This document shows positions 36,397 through 44,968 of a stretch of 62,500 nt of DNA, in pieces. Origin of the DNA: Sphaeroforma sirkka (taxonomy: Eukaryota > Opisthokonta > Ichthyosporea > Ichthyophonida). The DNA lies in NCBI GenBank assembly GCA_001586965.3, contig LUCW03000617.1:1-62500 (forward strand), in the 5' to 3' direction. The position numbers were made by a program, and so were the translations under genes. Numbering within the stretch: position 1 is the stretch's first letter; the number at the start of each line of letters is the position of its first letter. Under the pieces are notes generated by a model. The model searched no databases and had not been told where the DNA came from. It worked only from the letters and a program-made list of their open reading frames with translations.

Positions 36397-38157
36397 TTAC
36401 TTCGCCGATGCCCTGCTGGCAATGAGTGATGTAAATGCAGGCGTCAAGATGCTCAAGGCCACCCGACAGCTAAAAGACCGGCAGTTTACAGCAACTCGTT
36501 CTGGTATGAATGACGCAACACGAGCGTCCACGCCACCACTATGTACAGCAATGAGTTCGTCAATGCTATCGGCCGATTTCCTGGAAACCTTGGTCCCCAT
36601 AAATTGAAGGCCATACTGGTCAAACGCGCGCGCACGATCACGCACGAGAACGAGCAGCGACATTGTAATATCAACCGGTCGCATGTTGTCGTGCATTTGA
36701 AAGTTTTCGATCAAGTGCGCTGTGAACGATTCTACGTCGACAAATTCATGTGGGAAAATCCTTCGGTTTGGATACGCCTTCCAGGTCGCGTTCGACAGGT
36801 ACTCCCTCACCCGTGCACTGCCCGTCACCCCGCGCGACAACTCCATCGACACGCGGTCATCGTTCAAGAGGTCTATGGCGATTGGGAGGTTGACTATCTT
36901 CACCGCGTGCCTTATTAGTCTATCATTTTCGAATGAGGGATCAAAGTCAGGCTGTGACATAATGATAGCGAGCAAGTCGCGGCGATTTGCGCCAATTGCC
37001 TGGCCTGCTTCTATATTCAGATTAATGTAAGGTAGCAGGACACGTGCCATATTCACACTCACATTGGCGAATCTAAAGGTTCCATCTCTGGGTGGTCCCA
37101 TGTACTCGATTAGAGAAGAAACGTACCCTGTTCGCCCCGAGTTCACACCCTCTCCAAACATTCGGGTTTGATCACTTTCGTTGCTGTTGTCCACAGCTAC
37201 AGGAATCATGTCTGGACGCGTGTACAACAAACCCATATCGATCATTCCGTAGCGAAGGGGATTGTGGGAAAATTCGTGCTTCATAAACGCATCCAGAATT
37301 TCAGGCGATCCGTACCGGAATATTTCATTGACCTCGATATCCACACCATCCATATCAAATTGTGTGAGAGTCGTATGGAATGTCTCTACGTCGCTCTCGG
37401 CGATGGCCTTGTACATAATATCGACCTCACTTACTCTAGTCGGCCATTCAAGCATCGAGGCCCCCTCCGGTCCAACCAGCAACTCCGCCATTGACCTAGC
37501 CCAATGACGAGCGGCAATCTCAGCTAGATGGTCCCTGTCAAATATTCCATCAAAGTCGGGGTGCTGCATAAATAAACGCATTCGTTCGACGTCGTGCGAG
37601 CGTGCGATGACTTTGACCGCCTCGGAAAAGCGGTTCAGATCCACCTCTTTGAGATACTCGGAAACCAAACCCAAGTCCATGTTGGAGATTGATAGGGGAT
37701 TGGGTACATCGATATGTCCGCACATAGCACGCATGACTATTCGCATTATGCGTTTGTCGTACTTTGTTCTTGCGCCCTCCAGATATACACCAAGAAGATT
37801 TCGGCGCGACTCATCATCGATATGCGAGACCGTCAATTCTACGTTCTGGTAACGTCCCATCTTCGCCTCCCCCACTAGAAATTCGTACAATGTATTTTCG
37901 CTTGACAAGTCAATTCGCCCTAACTCAAGAAGCGATTGGAGCATTCTGGGTGAATAGGCGATGTTGGTGCTTGTGCTACTGGGGTTGAACGTGGGTGTGG
38001 CATCGGTGAATAGTTCCAACACAAACTCGACTCTATCGCTTATGATCCCAGCTTCGAATGCAATCGACCACTCCCAACTTCGGAGACCAGCAGCCACCCT
38101 GTGCGCCCAGACAACGTTGTTGTCAACAATTGCATTCCGCAACTCGTTATCATCCAT
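36397..38157 (-). CDS. Ankyrin-like repeat protein of giant-virus type
   Basis: 586 residues, intronless, starting MDDNELRNAIVDNNVV, with ATG 38157 the first in frame. The body is a series of roughly 30-35-residue helix pairs with phrases such as FMQHPDFDGIFDRDHLAEIA, AEIAARHWARSMAELLVGP, LAIIMSQPDFDPSFENDRLI and AIDLLNDDRVSMEL. They follow the degenerate ankyrin pattern common in large DNA viruses (..LL.DPRVDPS...AIR.A...). No F-box or signal peptide was noted. Such proteins usually mediate protein contacts, sometimes with host ubiquitin ligases; the partner here is unknown. It is divergently transcribed from the gene at 38406, and the shared 248-bp spacer carries TA and GT repeats. The frame is intact. 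Confidence 0.65.
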   Translation of the reverse strand: MDDNELRNAIVDNNVVWAHRVAAGLRSWEWSIAFEAGIISDRVEFVLELFTDATPTFNPSSTSTNIAYSPRMLQSLLELGRIDLSSENTLYEFLVGEAKMGRYQNVELTVSHIDDESRRNLLGVYLEGARTKYDKRIMRIVMRAMCGHIDVPNPLSISNMDLGLVSEYLKEVDLNRFSEAVKVIARSHDVERMRLFMQHPDFDGIFDRDHLAEIAARHWARSMAELLVGPEGASMLEWPTRVSEVDIMYKAIAESDVETFHTTLTQFDMDGVDIEVNEIFRYGSPEILDAFMKHEFSHNPLRYGMIDMGLLYTRPDMIPVAVDNSNESDQTRMFGEGVNSGRTGYVSSLIEYMGPPRDGTFRFANVSVNMARVLLPYINLNIEAGQAIGANRRDLLAIIMSQPDFDPSFENDRLIRHAVKIVNLPIAIDLLNDDRVSMELSRGVTGSARVREYLSNATWKAYPNRRIFPHEFVDVESFTAHLIENFQMHDNMRPVDITMSLLVLVRDRARAFDQYGLQFMGTKVSRKSADSIDELIAVHSGGVDARVASFIPERVAVNCRSFSCRVALSILTPAFTSLIASRASAK

Positions 38158-38261
38158 GTCACCCTGGTTTTTTCTCGACTGTTTCGTTTCTATTCACAAA
38201 AAAAAAAAAACACACAACGGGGCTACAAAAAGGGTATTTGTGTGCACTCGTCCAGATTATG

Positions 38262-38292
<31 letters not shown>

Positions 38293-38345
38293 ACATGTAC
38301 AAATATATTATATATCGTGTTGCCTAGACTCTGCACGGGAACGTC

Positions 38346-38388
<43 letters not shown>

Positions 38389-38405
38389 GAGATTTTCTTT
38401 TCAGC
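38158..38405. promoter_or_regulatory. Divergent intergenic spacer
   Basis: This spacer separates two divergent genes, so it must hold both promoters. It contains a TA tract (38259-38280), GT tracts (38281-38292 and 38349-38386) and poly-A near 38199. No specific promoter motif was proven. Confidence 0.4.
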
Positions 38406-39098
38406 ATGTACAAAAATATCATGCCGCACCTCCCCAAAATCAAAGTCGACATCCCATACGACGACGACGACGACGACGACGAAGACGACGACGGGTCGAT
38501 CGATGAAGTGCACGCGCGAGTTGCGTCCACCAGAATGGTATTTGGCTCGCAAAACGAGTTTGTTATTCAACTCGCACATGTGCTTTCAACATACAGATCT
38601 GTACGCGAACTTTCCGGGTTCTTCAAAGGTATACCTTTGACTGCGATATCATCGATTGTGAATGCCATCCCCGATCGCAACACGTGCAACTTGATATGCC
38701 ACAGCTTCCGCTCGTTCATGATATGTCCGTTGGTTTTTGCCACTGATGACATTGACGAAATATGGGGACTGTGTGAAAACAACGAATTTTCCGTATTGCG
38801 CATGCTTCTTCGGTTTTCAAAAGAGACACACGAACAATATCCAGTGGACAGCAATGGTAGAACACGCTTGAGTGCGCTTGAATCGCAGAGTATGTATGGA
38901 CAAATGAAGAAAATACTGCACAGCGGTACCGCAACATCAACGTTGCTGAGGGCGACGCACTTTGAACTGGAACTATATAAACGCCTGGGTGACTCTGAGC
39001 ACGAGCGTACAATACTAGAGCTCGAGCTGCAGCTTCATATGATTCGAGCGTGGACCAACCGGGTTCGTGTGCGACACGGCGTCGAAATCAACATATAG
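38406..39098 (+). CDS. Hypothetical protein with acidic N-terminus
   Basis: 230 residues from ATG 38406; an upstream in-frame ATG lies in the GT repeat and is rejected because it would add only VCVC residues. Residues about 16-32 are almost pure Asp/Glu (DDDDDDDEDDDGSIDE). Then comes a helical region with VSTYRSVRELSGFFKGI-like segments, and a C-terminal amphipathic stretch (LELELQLHMIRAWTNRVRV). No domain recognised. Its neighbours suggest a viral origin. The Asp run is encoded by a GAC repeat and may have expanded by slippage. Confidence 0.6.
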   Translation: MYKNIMPHLPKIKVDIPYDDDDDDDEDDDGSIDEVHARVASTRMVFGSQNEFVIQLAHVLSTYRSVRELSGFFKGIPLTAISSIVNAIPDRNTCNLICHSFRSFMICPLVFATDDIDEIWGLCENNEFSVLRMLLRFSKETHEQYPVDSNGRTRLSALESQSMYGQMKKILHSGTATSTLLRATHFELELYKRLGDSEHERTILELELQLHMIRAWTNRVRVRHGVEINI

Positions 39099-39261
39099 AA
39101 AATTGTATGCTAAGTTAACACTAATGAATGGAGGAGCAATGAAAAATCTAAAAAACACAATGTGTGAGACAGTAGTAGTAGTAGTAGTAGTAGTAGTAGA
39201 AGAAGAATAAACGACTTGAAATTTTTGCGAACGCGAGTTTAAAGAAACTGTATTTAAAAAC

Positions 39262-39366
39262 ATGAGTGCAAAGATAATAATTGCCATCATTGCCGGACTG
39301 ACGATTATAGGAGCAGTTTTTGTTGTCGGTGTGAGATCCTACGTGCTGCACTTTCAGGCAGGATAA
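39262..39366 (+). CDS. 34-residue single-pass membrane peptide
   Basis: ATG 39262 to TAA 39366. One hydrophobic helix (IIIAIIAGLTIIGAVFVVGV) follows a short MSAK start and is followed by a basic/aromatic tail RSYVLHFQAG. Very small one-helix proteins are common in large DNA viruses. A GTA/AGA repeat (39172-39206) lies upstream. Reality as a gene is plausible but unproven at this length. Confidence 0.45.
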   Translation: MSAKIIIAIIAGLTIIGAVFVVGVRSYVLHFQAG

Positions 39367-39409
39367 ACATTTCCTGCAGCATATCAAACGGGAGTGGCTC
39401 CCGGACTTG

Positions 39410-39606
39410 ATGCAGCACACCGGCACTGTACTTCCGGCACGTCACCAAAAGGTCCAAAAGGTCCCAAGTACCCCTCGAGACATGATCGGCCTGTACGGAG
39501 CACGCTACCTGGGGGTGTGGCCGGGGACACGCGAGTCGCGGGCCCGGGCCGTTGCCCTTGACCTGTTCAACCACGAAGCGACGAACAGCATTGCCCCCGA
39601 ATTTTA
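39410..39606 (+). CDS. Small hypothetical ORF
   Basis: About 65 codons from ATG 39410, overlapping nothing else on this strand and ending just before a TTTATATAC-type repeat. Basic, with GLYGARYLGVWPGTRE. No family recognised. The opposite strand is also open, so coding direction is uncertain. Confidence 0.25.
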
Positions 39607-39735
39607 ATAAACCTGATTTTTATACCCGGTTTATATATAACCCTGATTTATATACCCGATTTTACGAACCTGATTTATATACCTGATTTTAATAAGCCCG
39701 ATTTATATACCTGATTTTAATAAACCTAATTACCC
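39600..39735 (+). repeat. Short tandem repeat CCTGATTTATATAC / CTGATTTTAATAA
   Basis: About four to five alternating 13-15-bp units (combined period about 29 bp) directly before the S74-domain frame. The frame enters from within this repeat without an ATG. Confidence 0.75.
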
Positions 39736-40406
39736 TAAAAGCATCGAACAACTCTATTACCCTTAACGCAACGGGTAACACACTCAACAATCTAGTTGAG
39801 GACTCACTAGTTATTAAGCCGGTCCGCAACGCTACCGGTCCCAATGCGTTAACATACAACACTGCGACGGGCGAGATTACATACTCGACATCGAGTGAGG
39901 CTACTAAAGTGAATATCCAGGTGTATGAGCGAGACGTCGATGCAATCCTACAGGGCCTAGTTGTGAAAGAGTTCAACTACAAGAACAAGAACAAGTATAC
40001 ACAGCCGTGTCCCGAGTCGCTTAATCTCCCTATTTCGTTTGAGGAGTGGGTAGATGTGAACCATCCACCGAAAACGAATGGTTTATATGACGGGGGTGAC
40101 GAACCTGCAGGTTGTGATGGTATGGGGTTGGAGGAAATGTACGCCGAGTATGTTGAGCGACAGAGTATTGTGCGATACGAAGTGGTAAACAAAGAGGAGA
40201 CGCATGTGGGACTGATTGCTGAAGATGTGCAAGCCATTGCACCAGAGCTCGTGTACGACGACCTTGAGGGTCAAGCACTGGATGTGAAGTGGAACAGCAT
40301 CACAGCGATGCTGGTGAAGCAGAACCAGGCTCTGGTGAAACAGGTGGCTGCACACGAGAGTATTATTGGTACACTGATTGAACGTATAAGTGTGCTCGAG
40401 TCGTAA
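39721..40406 (+). pseudogene. S74 intramolecular chaperone domain, 5'-truncated tail-fibre-like protein
   Basis: The open frame from the repeat to the stop at 40406 has no early ATG; the first ATG in frame lies far inside. A beta-structured lead with ITLNATGNTL and VRNATGPNALTYNTATGEI resembles the shaft of viral fibre proteins. It is followed by SSEATKVNI at 39891-39917, matching the S(D/S)xxxKxNI start of the peptidase S74 domain with its Ser and Lys dyad. HVGLIAEDVQAIAPELV near 40203 and KWNSITAMLVKQNQALVKQV near 40290 are the conserved core and C-terminal helix. Such domains help trimerise fibres and then cut themselves off. The lack of a start and of most of the shaft suggests a fragment. 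Confidence 0.7.
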
Positions 40407-40475
40407 AAAAAAAACATCATCATTCACGCCTGACATATGGGGTTGGTTTCAATAATGAAAAAAAAAATTTGGGGG

Positions 40476-40482
40476 TATAAAA
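40476..40482 (+). promoter_or_regulatory. TATA box of the RING gene
   Basis: TATAAAA in GGGGGTATAAAATGCAC, about 85 bp upstream of ATG 40563, in a spacer that otherwise shows A-rich and CAACAA-rich leader sequence. Confidence 0.5.
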
Positions 40483-40562
40483 TGCACGAATAGTCCAAGG
40501 TTTGATTCACAATCTCCTCGCGAACAAACAAACAATCAACAACAACCAGCAACCAGCAAAAC

Positions 40563-41312
40563 ATGGAGGCCATCCTTGAATCGAATTTTACCTGTGTCAT
40601 CTGCACCACTGTGACTGTAGGTGCGAAGCAGTCGTCCTGCTGTGGAGCAACTCTGTGTGGTACCTGCGTGGCCAAGACTAGGGGCAACTCATGTTGCCAG
40701 TGTCGCAACACGTCGTTCGTCATGTTTAAGAACCGCGGCATGCATGAAGTGCTTGAAACTTGCCGCCGGACGTGCACGGAATGCAAGGTGGAGCTCAACA
40801 TTATTGCGTTCAAAGGCCACCTATGCCATACCCAGATCGCCGAGCTGCCGACCATTACGCTGGCCGCCGATTCGGAGCCCCTGTTGCGCGGTGCCTCGTA
40901 CAAGTGTGCGCTGGTCAAGCTCCGTGGTTCCCTTGAAGGCGAGCATGTCCTTATCGATCAAGTGTCTGCCACCATCCACTCTGTGTGTGATGATGTCGCA
41001 GTTGTGTATCTGCCGGATAGCGAGAAGTACGCCAGGCTGTCTCTGCATGCGGCCCATCACCTTGTGGCGGAGCGTCGGGAGGCTGAGAAAAAGGCTGATG
41101 GCAACATGCTACGCGCCGAGGCCGTCGAGGTCGCAGAGGTCGCAGAGGACTCAGGGGACGCAGAGGTGTTCATGTTCAGTGACGCTAATAGTGACGCTGA
41201 TAGTGACAACTATGATGATGCTGCGCCTGCACCAGAACCAGGGCTACCTAGACTATGGAGCAGAGTGACGACCGCCGACATGAGTCATACGGAGAGTCAA
41301 ATGTACAATTAA
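40563..41312 (+). CDS. RING-finger protein (virus-type E3 ligase candidate)
   Basis: 249 residues, intronless. The N-terminal RING has C11-x2-C14, C26/C27, C32-x2-C35 and C44-x2-C47. The usual His after the third Cys pair is replaced (CCGATLC), so the site is non-canonical. A second Cys/His group follows (CRRTCTECKVEL..KGHLCH, residues about 67-89), suggesting a second zinc site. The C-terminus is acidic and low-complexity (EVAEVAEDSGDAEV, DANSDADSDNYDD). RING proteins transfer ubiquitin, and large DNA viruses often carry them, so E3 activity is inference. The last 99 bp are duplicated in tandem at 41311-41409, which ends this frame early. Confidence 0.7.
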   Translation: MEAILESNFTCVICTTVTVGAKQSSCCGATLCGTCVAKTRGNSCCQCRNTSFVMFKNRGMHEVLETCRRTCTECKVELNIIAFKGHLCHTQIAELPTITLAADSEPLLRGASYKCALVKLRGSLEGEHVLIDQVSATIHSVCDDVAVVYLPDSEKYARLSLHAAHHLVAERREAEKKADGNMLRAEAVEVAEVAEDSGDAEVFMFSDANSDADSDNYDDAAPAPEPGLPRLWSRVTTADMSHTESQMYN

Positions 41313-41409
41313 CTATGATGATGCTGCGCCTGCACCAGAACCAGGGCTACCTAGACTATGGAGCAGAGTGACGACCGCCGATATGAGTCATACGGAGAGT
41401 CAAATGTAC
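41208..41409 (+). repeat. Tandem 99-bp duplication at the RING gene 3' end
   Basis: 41208-41306 and 41311-41409 are almost identical (AACTATGATGATGCTGCG..GAGTCAAATGTAC), offset 103 bp with AATT between. 103 is not a multiple of three, so the second copy is read in another frame and the first ends at TAA. Confidence 0.9.
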
Positions 41410-41609
41410 CCGATGATGCGCTGGCAGAGGTGCTTCCCAGACGCAGCCGCCGCACAGGTGTGGTATGGCGATTGGTTGCAATTCATCGAAGCCATGTCAA
41501 TCGCCGACACTTTATTGCACCGTTCCACGCTGACCGGTTGAATGTGCGAGTGCTGTCGTCGCGCAATGTCATGACGCGACGTCGGTTGGTCCCTGGAGAC
41601 TTTGTGTAA
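41358..41609 (+). CDS. Orphan 3' coding frame after the duplication
   Basis: This 83-codon frame begins within the second duplicate copy and continues in unique sequence to a TAA at 41607-41609, followed by AATTAAATAAACAT, a plausible end signal. It is Arg/Val-rich (RRSRRTGVVWRLVAIHRS, VMTRRRLVPGDFV). It may be the displaced C-terminus of a once longer RING gene, or a separate small gene. Confidence 0.35.
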   Translation: MEQSDDRRYESYGESNVPDDALAEVLPRRSRRTGVVWRLVAIHRSHVNRRHFIAPFHADRLNVRVLSSRNVMTRRRLVPGDFV

Positions 41610-41639
41610 AAATTTCTCTAAAAAATTAAATAAACATAA

Positions 41640-41756
41640 AACAAAAAAAAAAATCGGTGAAAAAAGAAGGCGATTTTGGAATTGGTAAAAAAAGAAGGCG
41701 ATTTTCGGTTTGGTGAATTATTATGGTAAATCTGCCAAAAAAAACAGTGTATTTGG
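41640..41756 (-). repeat. Right inverted repeat
   Basis: Contains AAAAAAGAAGGCGATTTT twice, spaced 28 bp, then GGTGAATTATTATGG. Its reverse complement aligns with the left repeat at 36136-36300. Confidence 0.75.
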
Positions 41757-41766
41757 CTCCGGGACC
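41757..41766 (+). repeat. Candidate target-site duplication, right copy
   Basis: CTCCGGGACC, the exact direct match of 36126-36135. Confidence 0.6.
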
Positions 41767-41781
41767 TGCTATGATTACATA

Positions 41782-41817
<36 letters not shown>

Positions 41818-41997
41818 GTCAAGATCAAGTAACACTTAATAAAGAGTGTTAAGTCTGAAATAAGAGTGCCATCTGGAATGGCGCAATTGCTATATTTATT
41901 AGTCATGATCCTATGTGGAACAAGACTTTCCCTGCCATCGGGTTATGTAAAAATACCCGTCTCTATGGTTTCACGTGAGCCATCACTTATAAAAGTT
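41767..41997. other. Short AT-rich spacer with hairpin
   Basis: A TA tract (41787-41814) and an inverted repeat AACACT..AGTGTT near 41831-41850. No gene. Confidence 0.5.
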
Positions 41998-42213
41998 AGT
42001 TTATAATATCCTACATCTACTAGTCTCAAATAGGTCCAAGTTAATGAGTCATACCAAATACTCAGGCTATTGGTGCCATCAAAGTAAATTCAGAACACTT
42101 CGGAAATATTGGAAAAAGAACTGGTATTAAACTATTTTAAATACAAATAAAAGCCAATATGTTATCTTGTTTGATCTTGATATTTTAGACTGACCTGAGG
42201 CCATATTTCTACA

Positions 42214-43264
42214 TTAAGATATTTAAAGAACATGAACCCTGATTCACAGTTGGTGAGCCTGGGCATGACATTATTGCTAAGTTCGCTTTGACCATTACAC
42301 ACATACCAGGAATACATAATCATCTTCCTGACCTGCTCTCTCGACTTGTCCCTTTCTACCAGAAAACAGTTAAAATTTTATTAGCAACCGATTGGATGAT
42401 TAATAAGAAATAGTTTAACCTCGCTCGATCAAGATGGGGTCCATTTACTATTGATATGTCCGCCGCAGAACATAACAAACAGGTTTCTGATTATAGGTCG
42501 TCGACTCATCCCAAATGTGATGCCTTTCAACTTGACTTATCAAAGCATAATGCGTGGGCTAACCCACCTTGGAAACATAACTTATAGCACAGTTGTTAAG
42601 TTATGTTAATATTACTAAATCTACCATTACATTGTGTTGTCCCTTACGTAGCTCCCACCCATGGATACGTGATTTAATCAATAAGATACAAGACAAGCCC
42701 ATCTATGTCGACCGTGAAACCGACACGTTCCTGTATAAGGGATCCTATTCTATTAAGAAGACACCTTGGAAACAAACCATCTTTTGTCGCATCGGTCCTG
42801 CAGGCACCACTAAGTGGAAACCCTCAACCGGGTTCTTAGCTAAACTAGAGGAGTCTAATATATATATATATATATATCTCAAGACTCGTACAATACATGC
42901 ACCCAACAAGAATGCAGTCGAGGTAATGCCGATTGAGACGGCATTAGATCGTAAAAACATGGAACTAAGCTAAGACCATGAATCAAAGACTCAAAGCTCT
43001 AAGAGAACCTGACGCTCGTACTCAACTACTTAAAGAACAGCCAGGAGTTTCGAAACAACTGAAGAAGATACTTCAACAATCAAATATTGTTTATTACGTA
43101 TTTCAGGAGTCTACCCCTCCTGATACTGAAGTTGCCCTATCTAACGGGACTATGGTTCATCCAGCCAGCGTTACACAGAATCTGTCTGACTTAGAAGAGC
43201 TCGAGAGTAGAGATAAAATAATAAGAAATTTAACTCATCGAGCATAGGAGCATACTTATAAGAT
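42214..43264 (+). pseudogene. Inverted pol fragment (methyltransferase-like region)
   Basis: Homologous to 30740-31790 of the first copy with scattered stops, a lost segment near 42575 and a TA microsatellite replacing EFEQK-type codons near 42857-42878. Ends near CATACTTATAAGATG, where the leader sequence on - begins. Confidence 0.8.
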
Positions 43265-43498
43265 GTGTAAACTTCGATGGAAATTACTAGGTTTCAAACT
43301 ATATTAAACTAAAATACAATTTAGTCAGATAGGATTTAGCAGTGGTAGCTTGTGTAAGAATGATCGGGACTGCCTCTTGTTAAGAGCCTAAATATCCTCG
43401 ATCACACAGGGCGTACCTCTAGCTGTTCTTTATTGAATAATTTTCACTAGAAGTACTAAATGTTCATGATCACTTGCCTAATTTGTAAATAGACATAA
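43264..43498 (-). repeat. Duplicated leader sequence of the second element
   Basis: Almost identical to 44418-44651 (AACTTCGATGGAAATTACTAGG..CTTGTTAAGAGCC..AAATAGACATAA) and to the + strand leader of copy 1 near 26650-26880. Both duplicates are in - orientation. Confidence 0.85.
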
Positions 43499-43499
43499 T

Positions 43500-44400
43500 T
43501 TACGAGGATGGTAATTACGAGGATGGTAAGCTTCATCGAGTTCCATACGATCATAACCTCTGACAGGGTTAGGTTTGTCAAGAGGATGGTCAATGGTAGC
43601 ATCAGAGCTATAGAGATTGAATTTTGAAATATTTTCTCTCTCGCCAGTGGTAACTGGCTTAGTAGTAAACATACTAGCTGGTAAACCAGTAGGTCTCGGG
43701 TTCGAAACTGGGCCCGAATTTTTTCTTCTTCTTCGATATAGGAAGAATATCAGCCAAGTGGGACACGATAGAGGGGTCCACAACTGCTGCTACCGCTAGC
43801 TCCTTCAAGAGCGCTTCAGTGCGGTTCAATTGGCGTCGAGATTGAGAGGGTCCAACCACTCGTTGTCGAGTTATGGCGTCCTCAGCTTCGGCCTCAAGAT
43901 TTGAGCTGAATGGAATGGCTTCTCCATCGATGGCGAAACCAAAATTTTCGGACAGGTCCAATACCTCCTTTTCACTCCGGATTTGTGCTGGAGTGTCCTT
44001 TAGATGTGGAGTTATAATGTCCCCGACATTCGTATCCACGAATTTTCCAGCCTTTCGACGTCTATCCCCAATATTTGACGGCACGTGGTCAGGGGGGCAA
44101 GCTGGGGTCCTGAGCTTCACTCCTAGGTGATACACGGACGCTGGCGAGCCTTTCCGCGGTAGTAGATACCTCTTCTTCCAAGGCTTTAGTATCCGACGAG
44201 TCATCCTCAGAATAATCCTCTGTACCAACCTCAGAACAGGCTAGGTGTTTCCACAGGGACCTCAGGAACCTCGGCAGGCTTGGCAGGCTTAGCAGGCTTA
44301 GAGCTAGCGGCTCCCTTGCCTTTAGAAGTACCCTTAGCCATAGTATTTGCTGGATAGTAAATCGATGTTAGACAGTCTAGAAGCAGTACACTACTGTAAC
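43500..44400 (-). pseudogene. gag of the second element
   Basis: MAKGTSKGKGAASSK start at 44342, a break near 44232, then an open frame 44228-43674 with the same LDLSENFGFAIDGEAI segment as copy 1. It reads into the tRNA-like part and continues in another frame to about 43500. It helps to correct several frameshifts of copy 1. Confidence 0.7.
43648..43717 (+). other. tRNA-Thr-like sequence, second copy
   Basis: Same tRNA-like order as 27609-27678 but on + here: CTGGCTTAGTAGTAAAC, CTGGTAAACCAGTAGGTC and GGGTTCGAAAC, with a few changes (TACTAGC for TACTGGC, and GAAACTGGG breaking the T-stem). Confidence 0.55.
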
Positions 44401-44968
44401 TACTAATTAACTGAAAAATATGTAAACTTCGATGGAAATTACTAGGTTTCAAACTACATTAAACTAAAATACAATTTAGTCAGTTAGATTTAGCAGTGGT
44501 AGCTTGTGTAAGAATGATCGGGACTGCCTCTTGTTAAGAGCCTAAATATCCTCGATCACACAGGGCGTACCTCTAGCTGTTCTTTATTGAATAATTTTCA
44601 CTAGAAGTACTAAGTGTTCATGACCACATGCCTAATTTGTAGATAGACATAATAACGTAAGTCACGTTAATACATTAGCTGATATAAATAAAGTTCCATC
44701 TGAAGAAAAGTTAAAAAAAGAAAAAGACTTATTGGATTTTGGAGATTGGCGGGAGGACCAAAATCTATAAGTAGTAGTTCGGAGATTATAAAATTTAGTT
44801 TATAATATCCTACATCTACTAATGTCTCAAATAGGTCCAAGTAGATGAGTCATACCAAATACTCAGGCTATTGGAGCCATCAAAGTGAATTTAGAACACT
44901 TTGGAAATATTGGAAAAAGAGCTTGTATTAAATCTTTTAAAATACAAATAAAAACCAATGTATTATCT

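Larger units (their letters stand above)
36136..41756. mobile_element. Giant-virus-like gene island bounded by inverted repeats
   Basis: A 5.6-kb segment with higher GC than its flanks, densely packed with intronless genes on both strands: ankyrin-like (-), acidic-N-terminal protein (+), 34-aa membrane peptide (+), small ORF (+), S74 chaperone-domain fragment (+), RING protein (+) and a short 3' ORF. The ends are imperfect inverted repeats (36136-36300 versus 41640-41756) containing repeated CCTTCTTTTTT blocks, and an exact 10-bp direct repeat lies just outside each end. Family knowledge: these gene types are common together in nucleocytoplasmic large DNA viruses. Inference: an endogenised or transposed viral segment. 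No integrase, transposase, polymerase or capsid gene is visible, so mobility would have to come from elsewhere. Confidence 0.6.
41998..44968 (-). mobile_element. Second, rearranged copy of the LTR retrotransposon
   Basis: Minus-oriented LTRs lie at 41998-42213 (complete start, TGTAGAAATATGG in reverse) and about 44780-44968 (truncated). Between them, 44651-43500 is the leader and gag on -, and 43498-43264 is a second copy of the leader, also on -. 42214-43264 is a pol segment (RNase H tether, methyltransferase-like domain, start of the integrase zinc finger) in + orientation. So pol has been inverted and the leader duplicated. All frames are broken by stops and a TA insertion near 42857. Confidence 0.8.

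Noticed and set aside
36541-37507. Plus-strand frames over the ankyrin-like gene
   Set aside because: Shadows of the long minus-strand gene, without motifs.
39305-39574. Minus-strand 89-codon frame
   Set aside because: Runs antisense to the small + ORFs; its composition is less convincing and it has no motif.
40621-41268. A 215-codon + frame overlapping the RING gene
   Set aside because: Frame +1 shadow rich in Arg and Ser; the RING frame has the Cys pattern, TATA box and ATG.
36136-41756. Polinton/Maverick transposon
   Set aside because: Inverted ends and viral genes fit in outline, but no protein-primed polymerase, retroviral-type integrase, protease or capsid frame is present, and the flanking repeat is 10 bp instead of the usual 6.
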